From Roseicyclus sp. (GTDB taxonomy: Bacteria; Pseudomonadota; Alphaproteobacteria; Rhodobacterales; Rhodobacteraceae), in assembly GCA_018401055.1 (NCBI GenBank), contig JAGYLB010000110.1, positions 112,086-176,085 of the forward strand: a stretch of 64,000 nucleotides of DNA, given 5' to 3'. The notes under the pieces are model-generated. The model ran no database searches and was not told the origin of the DNA. It saw only the letters and a program-made list of their open reading frames with translations. Below are positions 28,706 through 38,476 of this stretch, one piece after another. Position 1 is the stretch's first letter. Each line of letters begins with the position of its first letter. The translations under genes and the position numbers were made by a program.

Positions 28706-28785
28706 CCGCACCGGGTTTGCCGGAGGCTCCAATTCTTGAGTAGGATGGAGCATCATGAGCAAGACAACGAACAAGTATTCCCCAG
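28702..28785 (+). mobile_element. Left end of an IS3-type element with the first codons of OrfA
   Basis: The sequence from 28702 (tgaaccgcaccgggtttgcc...) closely matches the terminal repeat of the complete IS3 element at 59925, followed by a leader with GGATGGAG and an ATG at 28755 beginning MSKTTNKYSP, the usual start of an IS3 OrfA. The match ends after about ten codons. It points in the opposite direction to the OrfB remnant on its left, so two broken IS3 copies are joined head to head here. Confidence 0.65.
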
Positions 28786-28820
28786 GGGCGCGCGCAAGCG
28801 AAGTCAGGGGGCGGTGGGAA

Positions 28821-28848
28821 CGGAGGTCCGTTCCGGTCAAATGCCGAC
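28821..28848 (+). repeat. Copy A of the 28-base three-copy repeat
   Basis: The 28 bases starting cggaggtccgttccggtcaa occur here, at 42070-42097 and at 50748-50775. Here only the last 6 bases of the tRNA-like cggagg are kept in front of it. It may mark the left boundary of a cargo unit (see findings). The stretch to 29087 behind it contains no gene I can support. Confidence 0.9.
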
Positions 28849-29087
28849 GCTTTGTCTCGTGCGGGTTTCCGCTTGAATCCAAGGAAATTCAAGCGTTACG
28901 CTAAGGATCTCTGCCCCGCTTCCATCGAGGAACAGGCCGAAAAAACGTTTGGCGCGACGGAATGTCTTGACCATTTCCCATGGCTCCGGCCACACCGATC
29001 CGGACGGCTGGTGAGTTCTGCAAAACACTAAGCTGATACTCCCGCCACAGATCAACTGGTGCCGCCATCAATGCCGAGATGCTAGGC

Positions 29088-32000
29088 CTACGAAATACGC
29101 GCCGGTTGAGCTTTGTCCGCGTCTGTTGGCCAGTGTTGCGCAGCGTGGGGGGGCGGAGCGGGTTCTCCGAGTGCATCGGCAAGAACGCGGACCACATGCA
29201 GCGCGTCGCGCCCGGATCCGTCCACGATCTGCTTTCGGCAGCTCGTGCCATCCGCCACAATCAGGTCATCAGCCGAAACGGCACGCACCACCGGCAACAG
29301 TGACCGGCAGCGCCGCGCTATGGCCGCCACGGTAGTTCCCGCCCGGCCGTTCGCGCTTCTAATGCCATTCCGCGCGGCAAGCTCAGACCGGTGTTCTTCA
29401 CGACAAGACCGGGCACCTGGGCCAAGAGGGTTTGGGCCGCGCTCAACCCGCCCAACGACTTCTTGGTGGCAATGCCCGTGAATATGGGCGGTCCTCGCCC
29501 CCGATCCGGACAGTCGGCAATGTCGGGCTGACGACCAGCCAAAATGTCGGCGGCCGGAGCACACCTCTTCGATGAGGAATGCGGCGTCGGCCAAGGGTTT
29601 GACTTCGTGTGCCGGGAGGAGAACGAGAAACTCGTCTCTCATGGTCAAAAGGCAGGACGGCTCAAGGCCTACTACACGTGCTCCGGCGGCCACGAACTGG
29701 CTGGCAGCTGCAGTCGAGCGGTTCCTCCGCGCCTCGGCGCGTGCACTTCGGACTCACATCCAGCCCATAGAAGACAGAAATGTCCGCCCGCAACACAGGT
29801 GGCGCCCACCTGTCGCTGCAACATGGTGAACGCGGTATCCTGCCGCATCGAGAACTTCTCTTCTGCAAGCCGCCGAGAGGTGTACTGGGCCTGGAAGTAG
29901 CGGTTGAACGTATCTGCAAACAGCACAAGATCCAGTCCGTCACCCCGCACGTTGGCGGGTGTCGAGGAACCGCCCTCCCGCCATGGCGATTGCCATTTCG
30001 GCAAGGGTCTGCGGGCTGACAAGCCGAGGGCTCGTTCACTCAGCCATGGCAGACCGGGCACCCGATCCCGCAGGTTTGCAAGCGCACGCAACCGCGATGC
30101 AAGCGGGGCGTAATGGGGCAAAGACTGCAAGGCGGTCGCGCGTGTCTGCGCCCGCGGCGCGGCTTCGGTACTGGTATTCGACCTTCGACCTTCATCTTGG
30201 CCATGTCCACGCCGGTCGGGCATTCGTGGCGGCACGCCTTGCACCCGACGCAAAGCGACATGGTCTGCTTCATCTCGGCGGATGTGAGGGCGTCCGGGCC
30301 GAGTTGACCGGAAATGGCCAGCCGCAACGTGTTCGCGCGCCCGCGGGTCAGGTGTTGTTCGTCGCGGGTGACGCGGTAGCTGGGACACATCGCGCCGCCC
30401 GCCAGTTTGCGGCAGGATGCCATTGCTGTTGGCTACGATCTCGACCGCACCGCCGAAACCGCCTTTTTCCGACCAATCCAATCCTGTCCGAACCGGCACC
30501 GACACGCGGTAGTCTGGCGCAAAGCGCATCAGGTCCGGGTCATCCATCTTGTAGGGGCGCACGATCTTGCCCGGGTTAAGGCGTGCGGCGGGGTCGAACT
30601 CGTCCTTCACTGTCTCGAACGCGCGGACAAGGGTCGCGCCAAACATCCGTTCGTGAAACTCCGAGCGCGAGATACCGTCACCATGTTCGCCCGAATGCGA
30701 GCCCTTGAAATGGCGGACGAGATCGCAGGCCTCCTTCGGCGATCGCGCGCATGGCGTGCAGGCCGCGCGGGTCCTTCAGGTTCAGGATGGGCCGCACATG
30801 AAGGCATCCGACGGATGCATGAGCGTACCAGGTTCCCCGCGTTTGATGGCGTTCGAAAAGATCGGTGATTGCGTCCGTGTAGTCCGCCAGATGTTCCAGA
30901 GGCACAGCGCAGTCCTCGATGAAGCTGACGGCCTTAGCGTCGCCGGCCCCGGACATCATGATATTCAGACAGGCTTCACGCATTTCCCAGATGTCGCGCT
31001 GAACCGCGACATCGGACACTTTCACCACGGCGTCGGGATGGCCGTGATCCGCCATGCAGGCGTCCAGGCGATCGAGCTCGGCACCCAAAGCGAGGGCATC
31101 CGGACCGGCGAATTCGACCAGAAGCAAGCAGTCGGGCCGCCCGCGCGTGATCTGACCGAGGATCTTGCGGAACAACGGGATGTCCGCGCCGAGCGTCAGC
31201 ACGTTGTTGTCGACGAGTTCAACGGCCGTTGGCCCTAGCTCGACCAGGTGGCGCGTCACCTGCCACCGCGGTCCAGAGCGATGGGCCCATGCCTGAATCC
31301 CCATCACGCGGTGTTCAGGAAGCCGGGCCAGCTTCAGCGTCACCGCGCTGGACAAGACCAGAGTGCCCTCCGATCCGACCAAGAGACCGGCGTAATTCGG
31401 CTCGTCAGCGAGCAGTTCGTCAAGGTTGTAACCGCCAGCCCGCCGCTGGACCTTTGGAAACATAAGGTCGATCTCCGAACGCTGACGTTCGGCAAGCGAG
31501 CGCATCGAATGTGCGCAAGCTGATCGAGGAATTCTGGCAAGCGGCGCCACGATCGAAGGCAACGGGTGTGCCGTTGGACAACAGCCCCTCTATCCCGATC
31601 ACATTGTCGACCATCTTGCCATACGCCAGCGAACGGGCACCGCAGGAGTTGTTCCCGGCCATGCCTCCGATCGTGCAGCGTGACGCGGTAGATGGTTCGA
31701 CCGGAAAGAACAGGCCGTGCTCGCGCAGGCGCGTGTTCAGATGCTGGAGCACCGTACCAGGTTCGACCCCTGCGGTCCGCGCATCCGCGTCGACCGACAA
31801 CACGTTGTTAAAGTGGCGACTGAAATCGACAACGATCCCCGGTCCGATGGGCTGCCCGTTTTGCGACGTACCGGCACCACGGGCAATCACCGGGACGGAA
31901 TGGCGCGCGGCCACGTCGATCACGGCGGCAACGTCCTCGGCATCACGCGGAAAGCAATACAGCTGCCACATCTGATAGATCGATGCATCCGTCGCGTACC

Positions 32001-32154
32001 GGCCCCTCGTGAAGGCATCGCCCGCGGCCGGGCCTTTCATGGCGTCGTTCAGCGTCTCTGGGCAAGCGCGAATAGCATCTTTTCGACCCTGATACTGCCG
32101 GTGCCGCCGCTACGGTGGATCCAGCGCTGAGAGAGCGCGCTGAGTGTCGGACAT
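29088..32154 (-). pseudogene. FAD-linked/Fe-S oxidoreductase (D-lactate dehydrogenase-like fusion), heavily decayed
   Basis: Starting from ATG 32152-32154 (MSDTQRALSALDP) the pieces give a protein of nearly 1000 residues. First comes an FAD_binding_4 domain (PVIARGAGTSQNGQPIGPGIVVDFSR, TIGGMAGNNSCGARSLAYGK), then an FAD-oxidase C-domain (PRGLHAMRAIAEG, SGEHGDGISRSEF, NPGKIV). Next is an Fe-S part with LCVGCKACRHECPTGVDMAKMK, and last a CCG-type end (GTSCRKQI). Such fusions oxidise 2-hydroxy acids at the membrane. At least six frame breaks and several stops are present. It is divergent from the decayed aminotransferase at 32298. This looks like real decay. Confidence 0.8.
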
Positions 32155-32297
32155 CCGGGGGTTCCTCAATTTCAGTGAGGCAAGAAAGAATCGTTTTTCG
32201 TCATAATTGTATACACACTATGGTTGTCTGAGAAGTAAGGTCGCCCGGGACAGCGCACGTTGAACCACGCTGAACAGCAAACGGAGACAATTCGCAT

Positions 32298-33479
32298 GTG
32301 ATCTTCCAGCCGGACGCCAATTCTCCAGATCTGACCAACGAATTACACCGCTGCCATTGGCTGCCTTTGGCGAAGCCCACGATCGATCACCGCGGACCGG
32401 AATTGGCTGGGCCGCGTGAGGTGTCTCTGGTTGGTGAAAGAGGTCTTGCAACAGAGAATCGGTTGTCACGATCACCCGGCACTGGAACGGGGATGATGGG
32501 AAGTCGGCCTCGTGGGAATACGCTGTCGCCGGGCGACACTGTTCTGATGTACCAGTCCGGCTGGTTCGCGACACCGGCGCAACACGAGAAGCTGTTTCTG
32601 GCAGAGCGCTGAGGGTTGACCATGCCCGCGTTGACGCTGCCCGCATCGAGGCGGTTCTGACCGAGGACAAGGCGCACCGGATCATACGTCTGTTAGTCCG
32701 CATAACGAGAGACTCGACGGGGGTAACATTGACATCGCCGCGCCGGTGGCGGCGATTGATGCCACCGGGCATCCGGCGCCTTTGATGGGTGGATGATCTC
32801 CGCCTTCGCCAGTCCATCGGGACTATCGCGGCGACGAATGGGGCGTGATCATTACGGTTGGCGGATCGCAGAAGGCCCATGCCCCGCTCTCCTGGCCTGC
32901 CGCACCAACGCGGTATCGCAAAAGGCGCGCCGCTGGAGTCCGCCCGATGCCCGATCCTGGGATTGGGGCCATTACGTTGACGCGGGCCAACGTGAACGCT
33001 TCTTCCCACAATGCCCGCGACCAACATGTTGCAGGCTCTGAAGGTCGCGCTCGACATGCTCCGGGAAGAGGGGCTGCCGAACGTATTCTCGCGCGCGCAA
33101 GCAGCCGTGAGCGAGACGCGAACTGCCGTGCGGCACTGGGGCTTCGAGACGCAATGCGCAGTCGATGCCGAGCATTCCGCCTCGCTCACCGCCGTTCGCC
33201 TGCCCGAAGGCCATTCGGCGGACGCCCTTCGCGCGCAGATCCTCGCCAACAGCAACATGCCTCTCGGCAATGGCCTCTGGCCAATTGGCCGACCGTGTGT
33301 TTCGCATCGGTCACCTCGGAGATTTCCACGACCTGATGGTCACCGGCACGCTCAGCGGTGTCGAGATGGGGCTAGCAGCGTGCGGAATCCCGCATCGCGC
33401 GGGCGGTGTGGATGCTGCAATGCGCAGCTTGGCGGGAAACAATGCGCCGGGCGGCATGATGAAGGGATCGGCGGCATGA
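32298..33479 (+). pseudogene. Serine-glyoxylate/alanine-glyoxylate aminotransferase-like, decayed
   Basis: Fragments in several frames align in order to a class V PLP aminotransferase: TIDHRGPELAG near 32380, NTLSPGDTVLMYQSGWFAT near 32520, ITVGGSQK near 32850 (the Lys would bind PLP), then LQALKVALDMLREEGLPNVFSR, SLTAVRLPEGHSADALRAQILAN, and RVFRIGHLGDFHDLMVTGTLSGVEMGL near 33300-33380. Many stops and shifts break it. The last part overlaps the enolase-type gene by ATGA. In intact form it would transfer an amino group to glyoxylate. The neighbouring 2-hydroxy-acid oxidase suggests a linked route. Confidence 0.75.
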
Positions 33480-34576
33480 AAATCGCGAAAGTCACGGCCA
33501 GCGTCCATACCTTCGAGACGGTGCTACCGATCGTCGGCAGAAGCTAAGCGGGCGACTCGGTGAGGGTCATCTGCGAAGTCGAGACGACAGAGGGACACGT
33601 GGGTATCGGAATGGCGTCGCGCTTTCTGCCTCACGCTGTAGCTTCCGCAGTGGTCAACCATCTGGGGCCGGCGGTGATCGGCATGGACCCGCGCGATCTC
33701 GAACGCATCCACGACCGCCTGCACAAGATCGTATCGGAACGTGGCCAGACGCTCGGCGTCAACATGCTGGCGCTGTCTTGCATCGACCTTGCGCTGTGGG
33801 ACATCGCCGGCAAGGCGAGCGGACGGACGGTCGCACAGCTTCTCGGTGGGCACAGTGACCATACGGAGGCTTATTGCACCTTTGGGTTCGGCGCTTTCGA
33901 CCGCGACCAACTTGTCGAAGTCGCCCGTGACCTGCAGGTCAAGGGCCATCGCCGGTTCAAGATGCTTGTCGGTGTGGCCAAGGGCGGCATCCGGGAGGAT
34001 GCAGAGCGTGTCCAGCATGTTCGGGACGCGCTCGGCCCGGATACGGCGCTTGCGATCGATGCAAACGAAAGCCTGACCCTCGATGAGGCGATGCGGTTGT
34101 CCAAGATGGTGGAGGATTGCGACATCGCCTGGTTCGAGGACCCGGTATTGCGCAATGACCCAAGAGATCTTGGGCTTTTGCGCAAACGCACGACGATCCC
34201 GTTGTCCGCCGGTCAGATGGATGGCCATTCCGATCGGTTCCGCGCCTTCGTCGAGCACGACTCGATCGACATCTTCATGCCCAACAGCCTTTACAATGGC
34301 GGAATGACCGAGACCCGGCGCGTTGCGCATCTGGCTCAAATCTACAATCGTCCGCTCTCGGACGCCGGTGGCGGGGGCATATTCTGTCTCCATCATGTCG
34401 CGGGCTTCCGCAACGGAACGCTCAGCGAAAGTCATCTCGGCGTCGATCAGGTCGAACGCCAGATCTTCAAATCGATCCCCGAAGTCAGGGAGGGGCGCAT
34501 CGCGGTACCGGATGCGCCTGGCTTCGGGGTGGAGCTCGACAGGGACGCGATGCGCGCAACCCTGAAGGCAAACTGA
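33476..34576 (+). pseudogene. Mandelate racemase/muconate-lactonising enzyme family protein with one internal stop
   Basis: One frame runs from ATG 33476 (MKIAKVTASVHTFETVLPI) to 34576, interrupted only by TAA 33545-33547. The rest is intact: ALSCIDLALWDIAGKASG, RFKMLVG (general base Lys region), LAIDANESLTLDEA (first metal Asp), IAWFEDPVL (metal Glu), PLSAGQMDG (third ligand position, Gln where Glu is more usual), and a C-terminal DAGGGGIFCLHH. The family dehydrates or epimerises acid sugars or hydroxy acids. An internal start after the stop would lose part of the capping domain. It lies 76 bases before the TRAP genes. Confidence 0.8.
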
Positions 34577-34652
34577 TCAGGCGGCACTGCACGGCGCGAG
34601 AACAAAAACAATGTGCCGGAACGTTGAGACAAACCAAGGGAGAGAACATAAG

Positions 34653-35645
34653 ATGACCATCTACAAGACTTTCGGAAAGCTTGGCGCCGCGTTTGTACTC
34701 GGCGCAGCAATGATAATGCCCGCCATCACCCAAGCGCAGACGCTCGAGCTGCGCATTTCGGGCGAAAACCCAATGACGGGTCTGGATCTCCAGATGGCCG
34801 AACGCTTTGCCCAGAACCTCCAGACGGCATTGGGTGATGGCTTCGCCTTCGAATTCTTTCATACGCAGGCGCTTGGCGATGAAACCGTCCACATGCAAAT
34901 GATCCGCACCGGCCAGATTGATGTCTATCCAATGGGCTCGGACGCGGTGTCACTGGACAGAAGCTGGGCAATCTTTGACATGCCCTTCCTGTTCAGCGAT
35001 CGCGAAACCGTCGCCCGGCTTCTCGACGGCGAGGTCGGTGAGATGCTGCGCGCCTCCATGCGGGAGTCGGCCGGGCTCGAAGTGCTGGCCTTTGGCGAGC
35101 TCGGGTTTCGCAACATCACGAACAATGTTCGCCCGATCGTCGTTCCCTCTGACCTTGAGGGCATCAGACTCCGCGTTCCCGGCAGCCAAGCTCGTATCCT
35201 CGCCTTCACCGCCTTCGGGGCTCAGCCGATCTCGATGAACATGGGTGAACTCTACCTCGGCCTGCAGCAGGGCACGGTCGACGGTCAGGAAAACCCTCTG
35301 ATCACGATCAGAAACCGCTCCTTCTTCGAAGTGCAGGACTACATGTCTCTATCGCGCCATGTCTATTCGCCGGTGACGCTGGTAATGAACGGGGCCCGGT
35401 TCGACTCGCTCACAGATGAACAGCGCGCTGCGGTCATTGCAGCCGCGCAAGAGGCGGCAGAGTACACCCGCGGTCTCGGTGCACAGGCGGATGCGTCGCT
35501 CCTCGACGAGCTCGGGCAGAGCATGGAGATCAACGAGATCGATATCGAGGCTTTCCGGGCCGCTTCCGTTCCGATCTGGGAAGCGGTCGGCAATATGGCT
35601 GGAAGCGAATTCGCCGCCCAAGTCGTGGCTGCTGCCTCGAACTGA
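34653..35645 (+). CDS. TRAP transporter substrate-binding protein (DctP family)
   Basis: 330 residues from ATG 34653, with AAGGGAG about 12 bases upstream. A signal peptide (LGAAFVLGAAMIMPAITQAQ) is followed by TLELRISGENPMTGL. The DctP signature is clear: FFHTQALGDETVHMQMIRTGQID, RNITNNVRPIVVPSDLEGIRLRVPGS, YLGLQQGTVDGQENPL with the conserved Arg/Asn ligand region upstream. It binds an organic acid in the periplasm. The first gene of the TRAP set; its own upstream gene acts on acids, so sugar or hydroxy acids are likely. Confidence 0.93.
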   Translation: MTIYKTFGKLGAAFVLGAAMIMPAITQAQTLELRISGENPMTGLDLQMAERFAQNLQTALGDGFAFEFFHTQALGDETVHMQMIRTGQIDVYPMGSDAVSLDRSWAIFDMPFLFSDRETVARLLDGEVGEMLRASMRESAGLEVLAFGELGFRNITNNVRPIVVPSDLEGIRLRVPGSQARILAFTAFGAQPISMNMGELYLGLQQGTVDGQENPLITIRNRSFFEVQDYMSLSRHVYSPVTLVMNGARFDSLTDEQRAAVIAAAQEAAEYTRGLGAQADASLLDELGQSMEINEIDIEAFRAASVPIWEAVGNMAGSEFAAQVVAAASN

Positions 35646-35658
35646 TCCTGCGATGAAT

Positions 35659-35694
35659 GCCGCACACAGCGAACACTCTTTCGCTGTGTGCGGC
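35659..35694 (+). terminator. Strong intercistronic hairpin after the TRAP binding-protein gene
   Basis: A perfect 15-base stem (35659-35673 with 35680-35694, core cgcacacagcgaa) and a 6-base loop sit in the 73-base gap between the DctP and DctQ genes. There is no U-run after it. A partial terminator or RNA-stability element explaining excess binding protein is likely. Confidence 0.75.
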
Positions 35695-35718
35695 GTCATG
35701 TCCCCCGATATCAACTGA

Positions 35719-36321
35719 ATGGACCATCCAATGCAGGACCGGCTACCGGAGGGCGGCGACCCCATCAGTGATGCCGAACTGGCGCGACAGGTGGACGAAG
35801 CGGCCCTGCGCGATCGAATTCCAGACCTCGACGCGGGCCGAAACCGCCTCGACCGGGCGATCAACGCTGTCGCCGAAGCGGCAGGCGTGGCTGTCCTGCT
35901 CACCATCGTGACGGTGGTCTTTCTGAATGCACTGGGCCGATACGCGCTGGGTTTCGTCTTCATTTGGGGGGACGAACTGGTCCTTTCGCTGCTGCCCTGG
36001 TTGGGCATGCTCGGCATGTTCCTGTCGATCCGCCGGCGGCAGATCATCCGCATAGACTTCTTTGCGCATCGCCTCGGGGCCAGGATGGAAACCGTCCTTG
36101 GGTTTGCGACACATCTCTTCTCGGCGGCCATCTTCGTTTGGCTGGCGATCGTGTCGCTGCAGTACCTTCAATTCTTCGGCGGGGATCAGATGATCTATGT
36201 CGGCCTGCAGAAGGGCTGGTTCATGGCGGCGATGGTCGTGGGCCCCGCAATCGCCGCCATCGCGTATCTCGGCTTGCTTGTCCAAGACTATCTCAAGCGC
36301 AACCGCTCTGACATCGCATGA
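35719..36321 (+). CDS. TRAP transporter small permease (DctQ family)
   Basis: 200 residues. A polar N-terminus of about 50 residues is followed by four membrane helices (AVLLTIVTVVFLNALGRY, LLPWLGMLGMFLSI, FSAAIFVWLAIVSLQYL, AAMVVGPAIAAIAYLGLLV). The pattern and order match DctQ. ATG 35719 gives the longest form; an ATG at 35731 is also possible. It works with the DctM subunit in the inner membrane. Confidence 0.9.
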   Translation: MDHPMQDRLPEGGDPISDAELARQVDEAALRDRIPDLDAGRNRLDRAINAVAEAAGVAVLLTIVTVVFLNALGRYALGFVFIWGDELVLSLLPWLGMLGMFLSIRRRQIIRIDFFAHRLGARMETVLGFATHLFSAAIFVWLAIVSLQYLQFFGGDQMIYVGLQKGWFMAAMVVGPAIAAIAYLGLLVQDYLKRNRSDIA

Positions 36322-36361
36322 CCGCCGGTCTCAGACGCCACCCGAACCCCGGAGTGCCATC

Positions 36362-37638
36362 GTGATCATTGCCCTGCTGTCGATATCGATCCTGCTGGTG
36401 TTGCTGATCCTCGGCACTCCCATGGTCGCCGCCCTGTTGTTTGCGGTCGCTTTCAATTTTGTCATGAACGGTCAGTGGAGCATGATGGTGCCACAGACCA
36501 TGGTCTCAGGTGTCAGTCAGTTCACCCTGATCGCCCTGCCGATGTTCGTTCTTGCCGGTACGATCATGAACGCCGGTGGCGTCTCCGGCCGTCTGTTCGA
36601 TTTCGCGCGCGCTCTGGTGGGCTGGCTTCGTGGTGGGCTCGCGCAGGTCAACATCCTGACCAGCATGTTCTTTGGCGGGATGATCGGATCTTCCACCGCC
36701 GATCTTGCAGGATCGGGCTCCATCGTTATTCCGGCCATGAAGCGCGAGGGGTACTCCTCCGAAGTATCGGCTGCGATCAGTGCATCCTCGTCAGGATTGG
36801 CCCGCTGATCCCGCCGTCGTCGCCGATGATCCTGTATTCTGCCGTGACCGGCACGTCGCTTGGCGCACTGTTCATCGCGGGCCTCATTCCCGGCCTCATT
36901 CTGGGCGCGATATTCATGGTGCTGGTGTCCTACCTTGCCATTCGGCGCAAATGGCAGCGACACGGCAGCTTTTCCACAGCCGAGATCGTGCGAACGGGAC
37001 GAAGGGGCATCCTTGCGTTCGGACTGCCTGCGATCATCGTGGGCGGCCTCGTGTTCGGGGTATTCACACCGTCCGAAAGCGGCGCGTTTGCCGTGGTGTA
37101 CGCGATCATCCTGTCCATGTTCATCTTTCGCAGCCTCAGCCTGAAGGGCCTGTACCGCGTCTTCGTGGTCGCCTTGACCATGACGGGCGAGCTTTTGGTG
37201 ATCGTCAGTCTGTCCTTCGCCCTCGGGTCCAGCCTGTCCAGCGCCCATGTCCCCCAAGCTCTCGCCGAACTGATCGATCTCTTCACCTTCGGCGACAACA
37301 TGTTCATGCGACTGGCGCTCCTGATGCTGCTGGCCATTATCGCGGGGATGTTCCTCGACCCGCTGATACCGGTTCTGGTGCCCGTGATCTTGCCGACATT
37401 GATCCTTTATGATGTGGACCTATTGCACTTCGGCGTTCTGATGGTCATGGCCGTCGTCATCGGCCAGCTGACACCGCCCCTTGCGATCGCACTCATCATC
37501 ACGTCCAGGATAGCGAACACCGACCAAATGCGGATCTTCGTAGCGAACCTGCCGTTCTTCGTGGCGATCTTGCTGTTCACGCTGGTGCTTTTGTTGTTTC
37601 CCCAAATCGCAACCTGGTTGCCATCGCAGATGCGCTGA
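36362..37638 (+). pseudogene. TRAP transporter large permease (DctM family), with one frameshift
   Basis: About 425 residues from GTG 36362 (VIIALLSISILLVLLILGTPM) to TGA 37636-37638. A single shift near 36795, just before IGPLIPPS, interrupts an otherwise perfect DctM: FTLIALPMFVLAGTIM, SSTADLAGSGSIVIPAMKREGY, IPPSSPMILYSA, GIFT-like GVFTPSESGAFAVVYA, and about 12 helices. It forms the Na+-coupled channel of the importer. The one-base lesion sits in a highly conserved helix and looks like a consensus error. Confidence 0.88.
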
Positions 37639-37666
37639 GACGAGCGCCGCAGAAGGGCCTTTCCGC

Positions 37667-38476
37667 ATGACCAACAGTTCGAGCTATCAAGCCAATGACG
37701 GTGCCGCGTATGAACGCTTCATCGGCCGCTGGAGCCGCAGGGTGGCGGACCGCATCGTGGAGAGTGTCACATTCGGTGGCGGTGGCGCTCTACTCGATGT
37801 GGGATGCGGGACAGGGAGCCTTTCCGCTGCCCTTTTGGCACGGCACCCCAACCGTCGGGTCGTGGGTATCGACGTCGCCGAACCCTACTTGGAATTCGCG
37901 CGCGCCCGCCCTGACCTGACCGGCGTCGAGTTGTTGAAGGGCGATGCTCAGGACATCGACTTTCCAGACAACACCTTTGATGGCGCGGGTGCCCTGATCG
38001 CTCTGAACTTCATGTCGGACCCGCTCAAGGCCGCGCAAGAGATGGCGCGCGTCGTGCGCCCCGGCGGAGTTCTCGTCGCGGCCGCTTGGGACTTCCGGGG
38101 CGGTCTCGTCTACCAGCGGCTCCTATGGGACACGGCGGCCGCGATCGACCCGGTGGCGTCAAAAACAAGGGACAAGATCTTTTCCAATCCGCTCGCCTTG
38201 CCCGATGGCATGGCCAATCTCTGGCGGTCGGCAGGTCTTGCCAAGGTGGAGCGTCAGTCGCTGACCGTGCGGATGGATTTTGCGAACTGGGATGACTACT
38301 GGCAGCCGCTGCTGGGCGGACAGGGGCCGGTCGGCGGATATGTGGCCGCGCTTGAACCCGATCTTCAGGCGCGGATCTGCGACGCGGTGCGGGCAGCGTT
38401 TCTATCGGGCGATGTCGATGGTCCACGGTCGTTGACGGCGACATCCTGGGTCGTGACGGGCGAGGTGCCGGCATGA
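37667..38476 (+). CDS. Class I SAM-dependent methyltransferase
   Basis: 269 residues from ATG 37667, 28 bases after the TRAP gene. SAM-binding motif I is LLDVGCGTGSLSAALLAR; the acidic residue after strand 2 lies in VVGIDVAEPYLEFAR; then KGDAQDIDFPDNTFDGAGALIALNFM and VVRPGGVLVAAAWD. This is the Methyltransf_11 type acting on a small molecule; the substrate cannot be told. It overlaps the isomerase gene by ATGA, so both are likely used together on the compound taken up by the TRAP system. Confidence 0.88.
   Translation: MTNSSSYQANDGAAYERFIGRWSRRVADRIVESVTFGGGGALLDVGCGTGSLSAALLARHPNRRVVGIDVAEPYLEFARARPDLTGVELLKGDAQDIDFPDNTFDGAGALIALNFMSDPLKAAQEMARVVRPGGVLVAAAWDFRGGLVYQRLLWDTAAAIDPVASKTRDKIFSNPLALPDGMANLWRSAGLAKVERQSLTVRMDFANWDDYWQPLLGGQGPVGGYVAALEPDLQARICDAVRAAFLSGDVDGPRSLTATSWVVTGEVPA

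Noticed and set aside
32218..33270. A minus-strand open frame of 350 codons opposite the aminotransferase remnant
   Set aside because: Plus-strand pieces align in order to class V aminotransferases, so the minus frame is a shadow.
35659..35694. A full rho-independent terminator between DctP and DctQ genes
   Set aside because: The stem is strong, but there is no U-run and the TRAP genes continue downstream; called an intercistronic hairpin instead.
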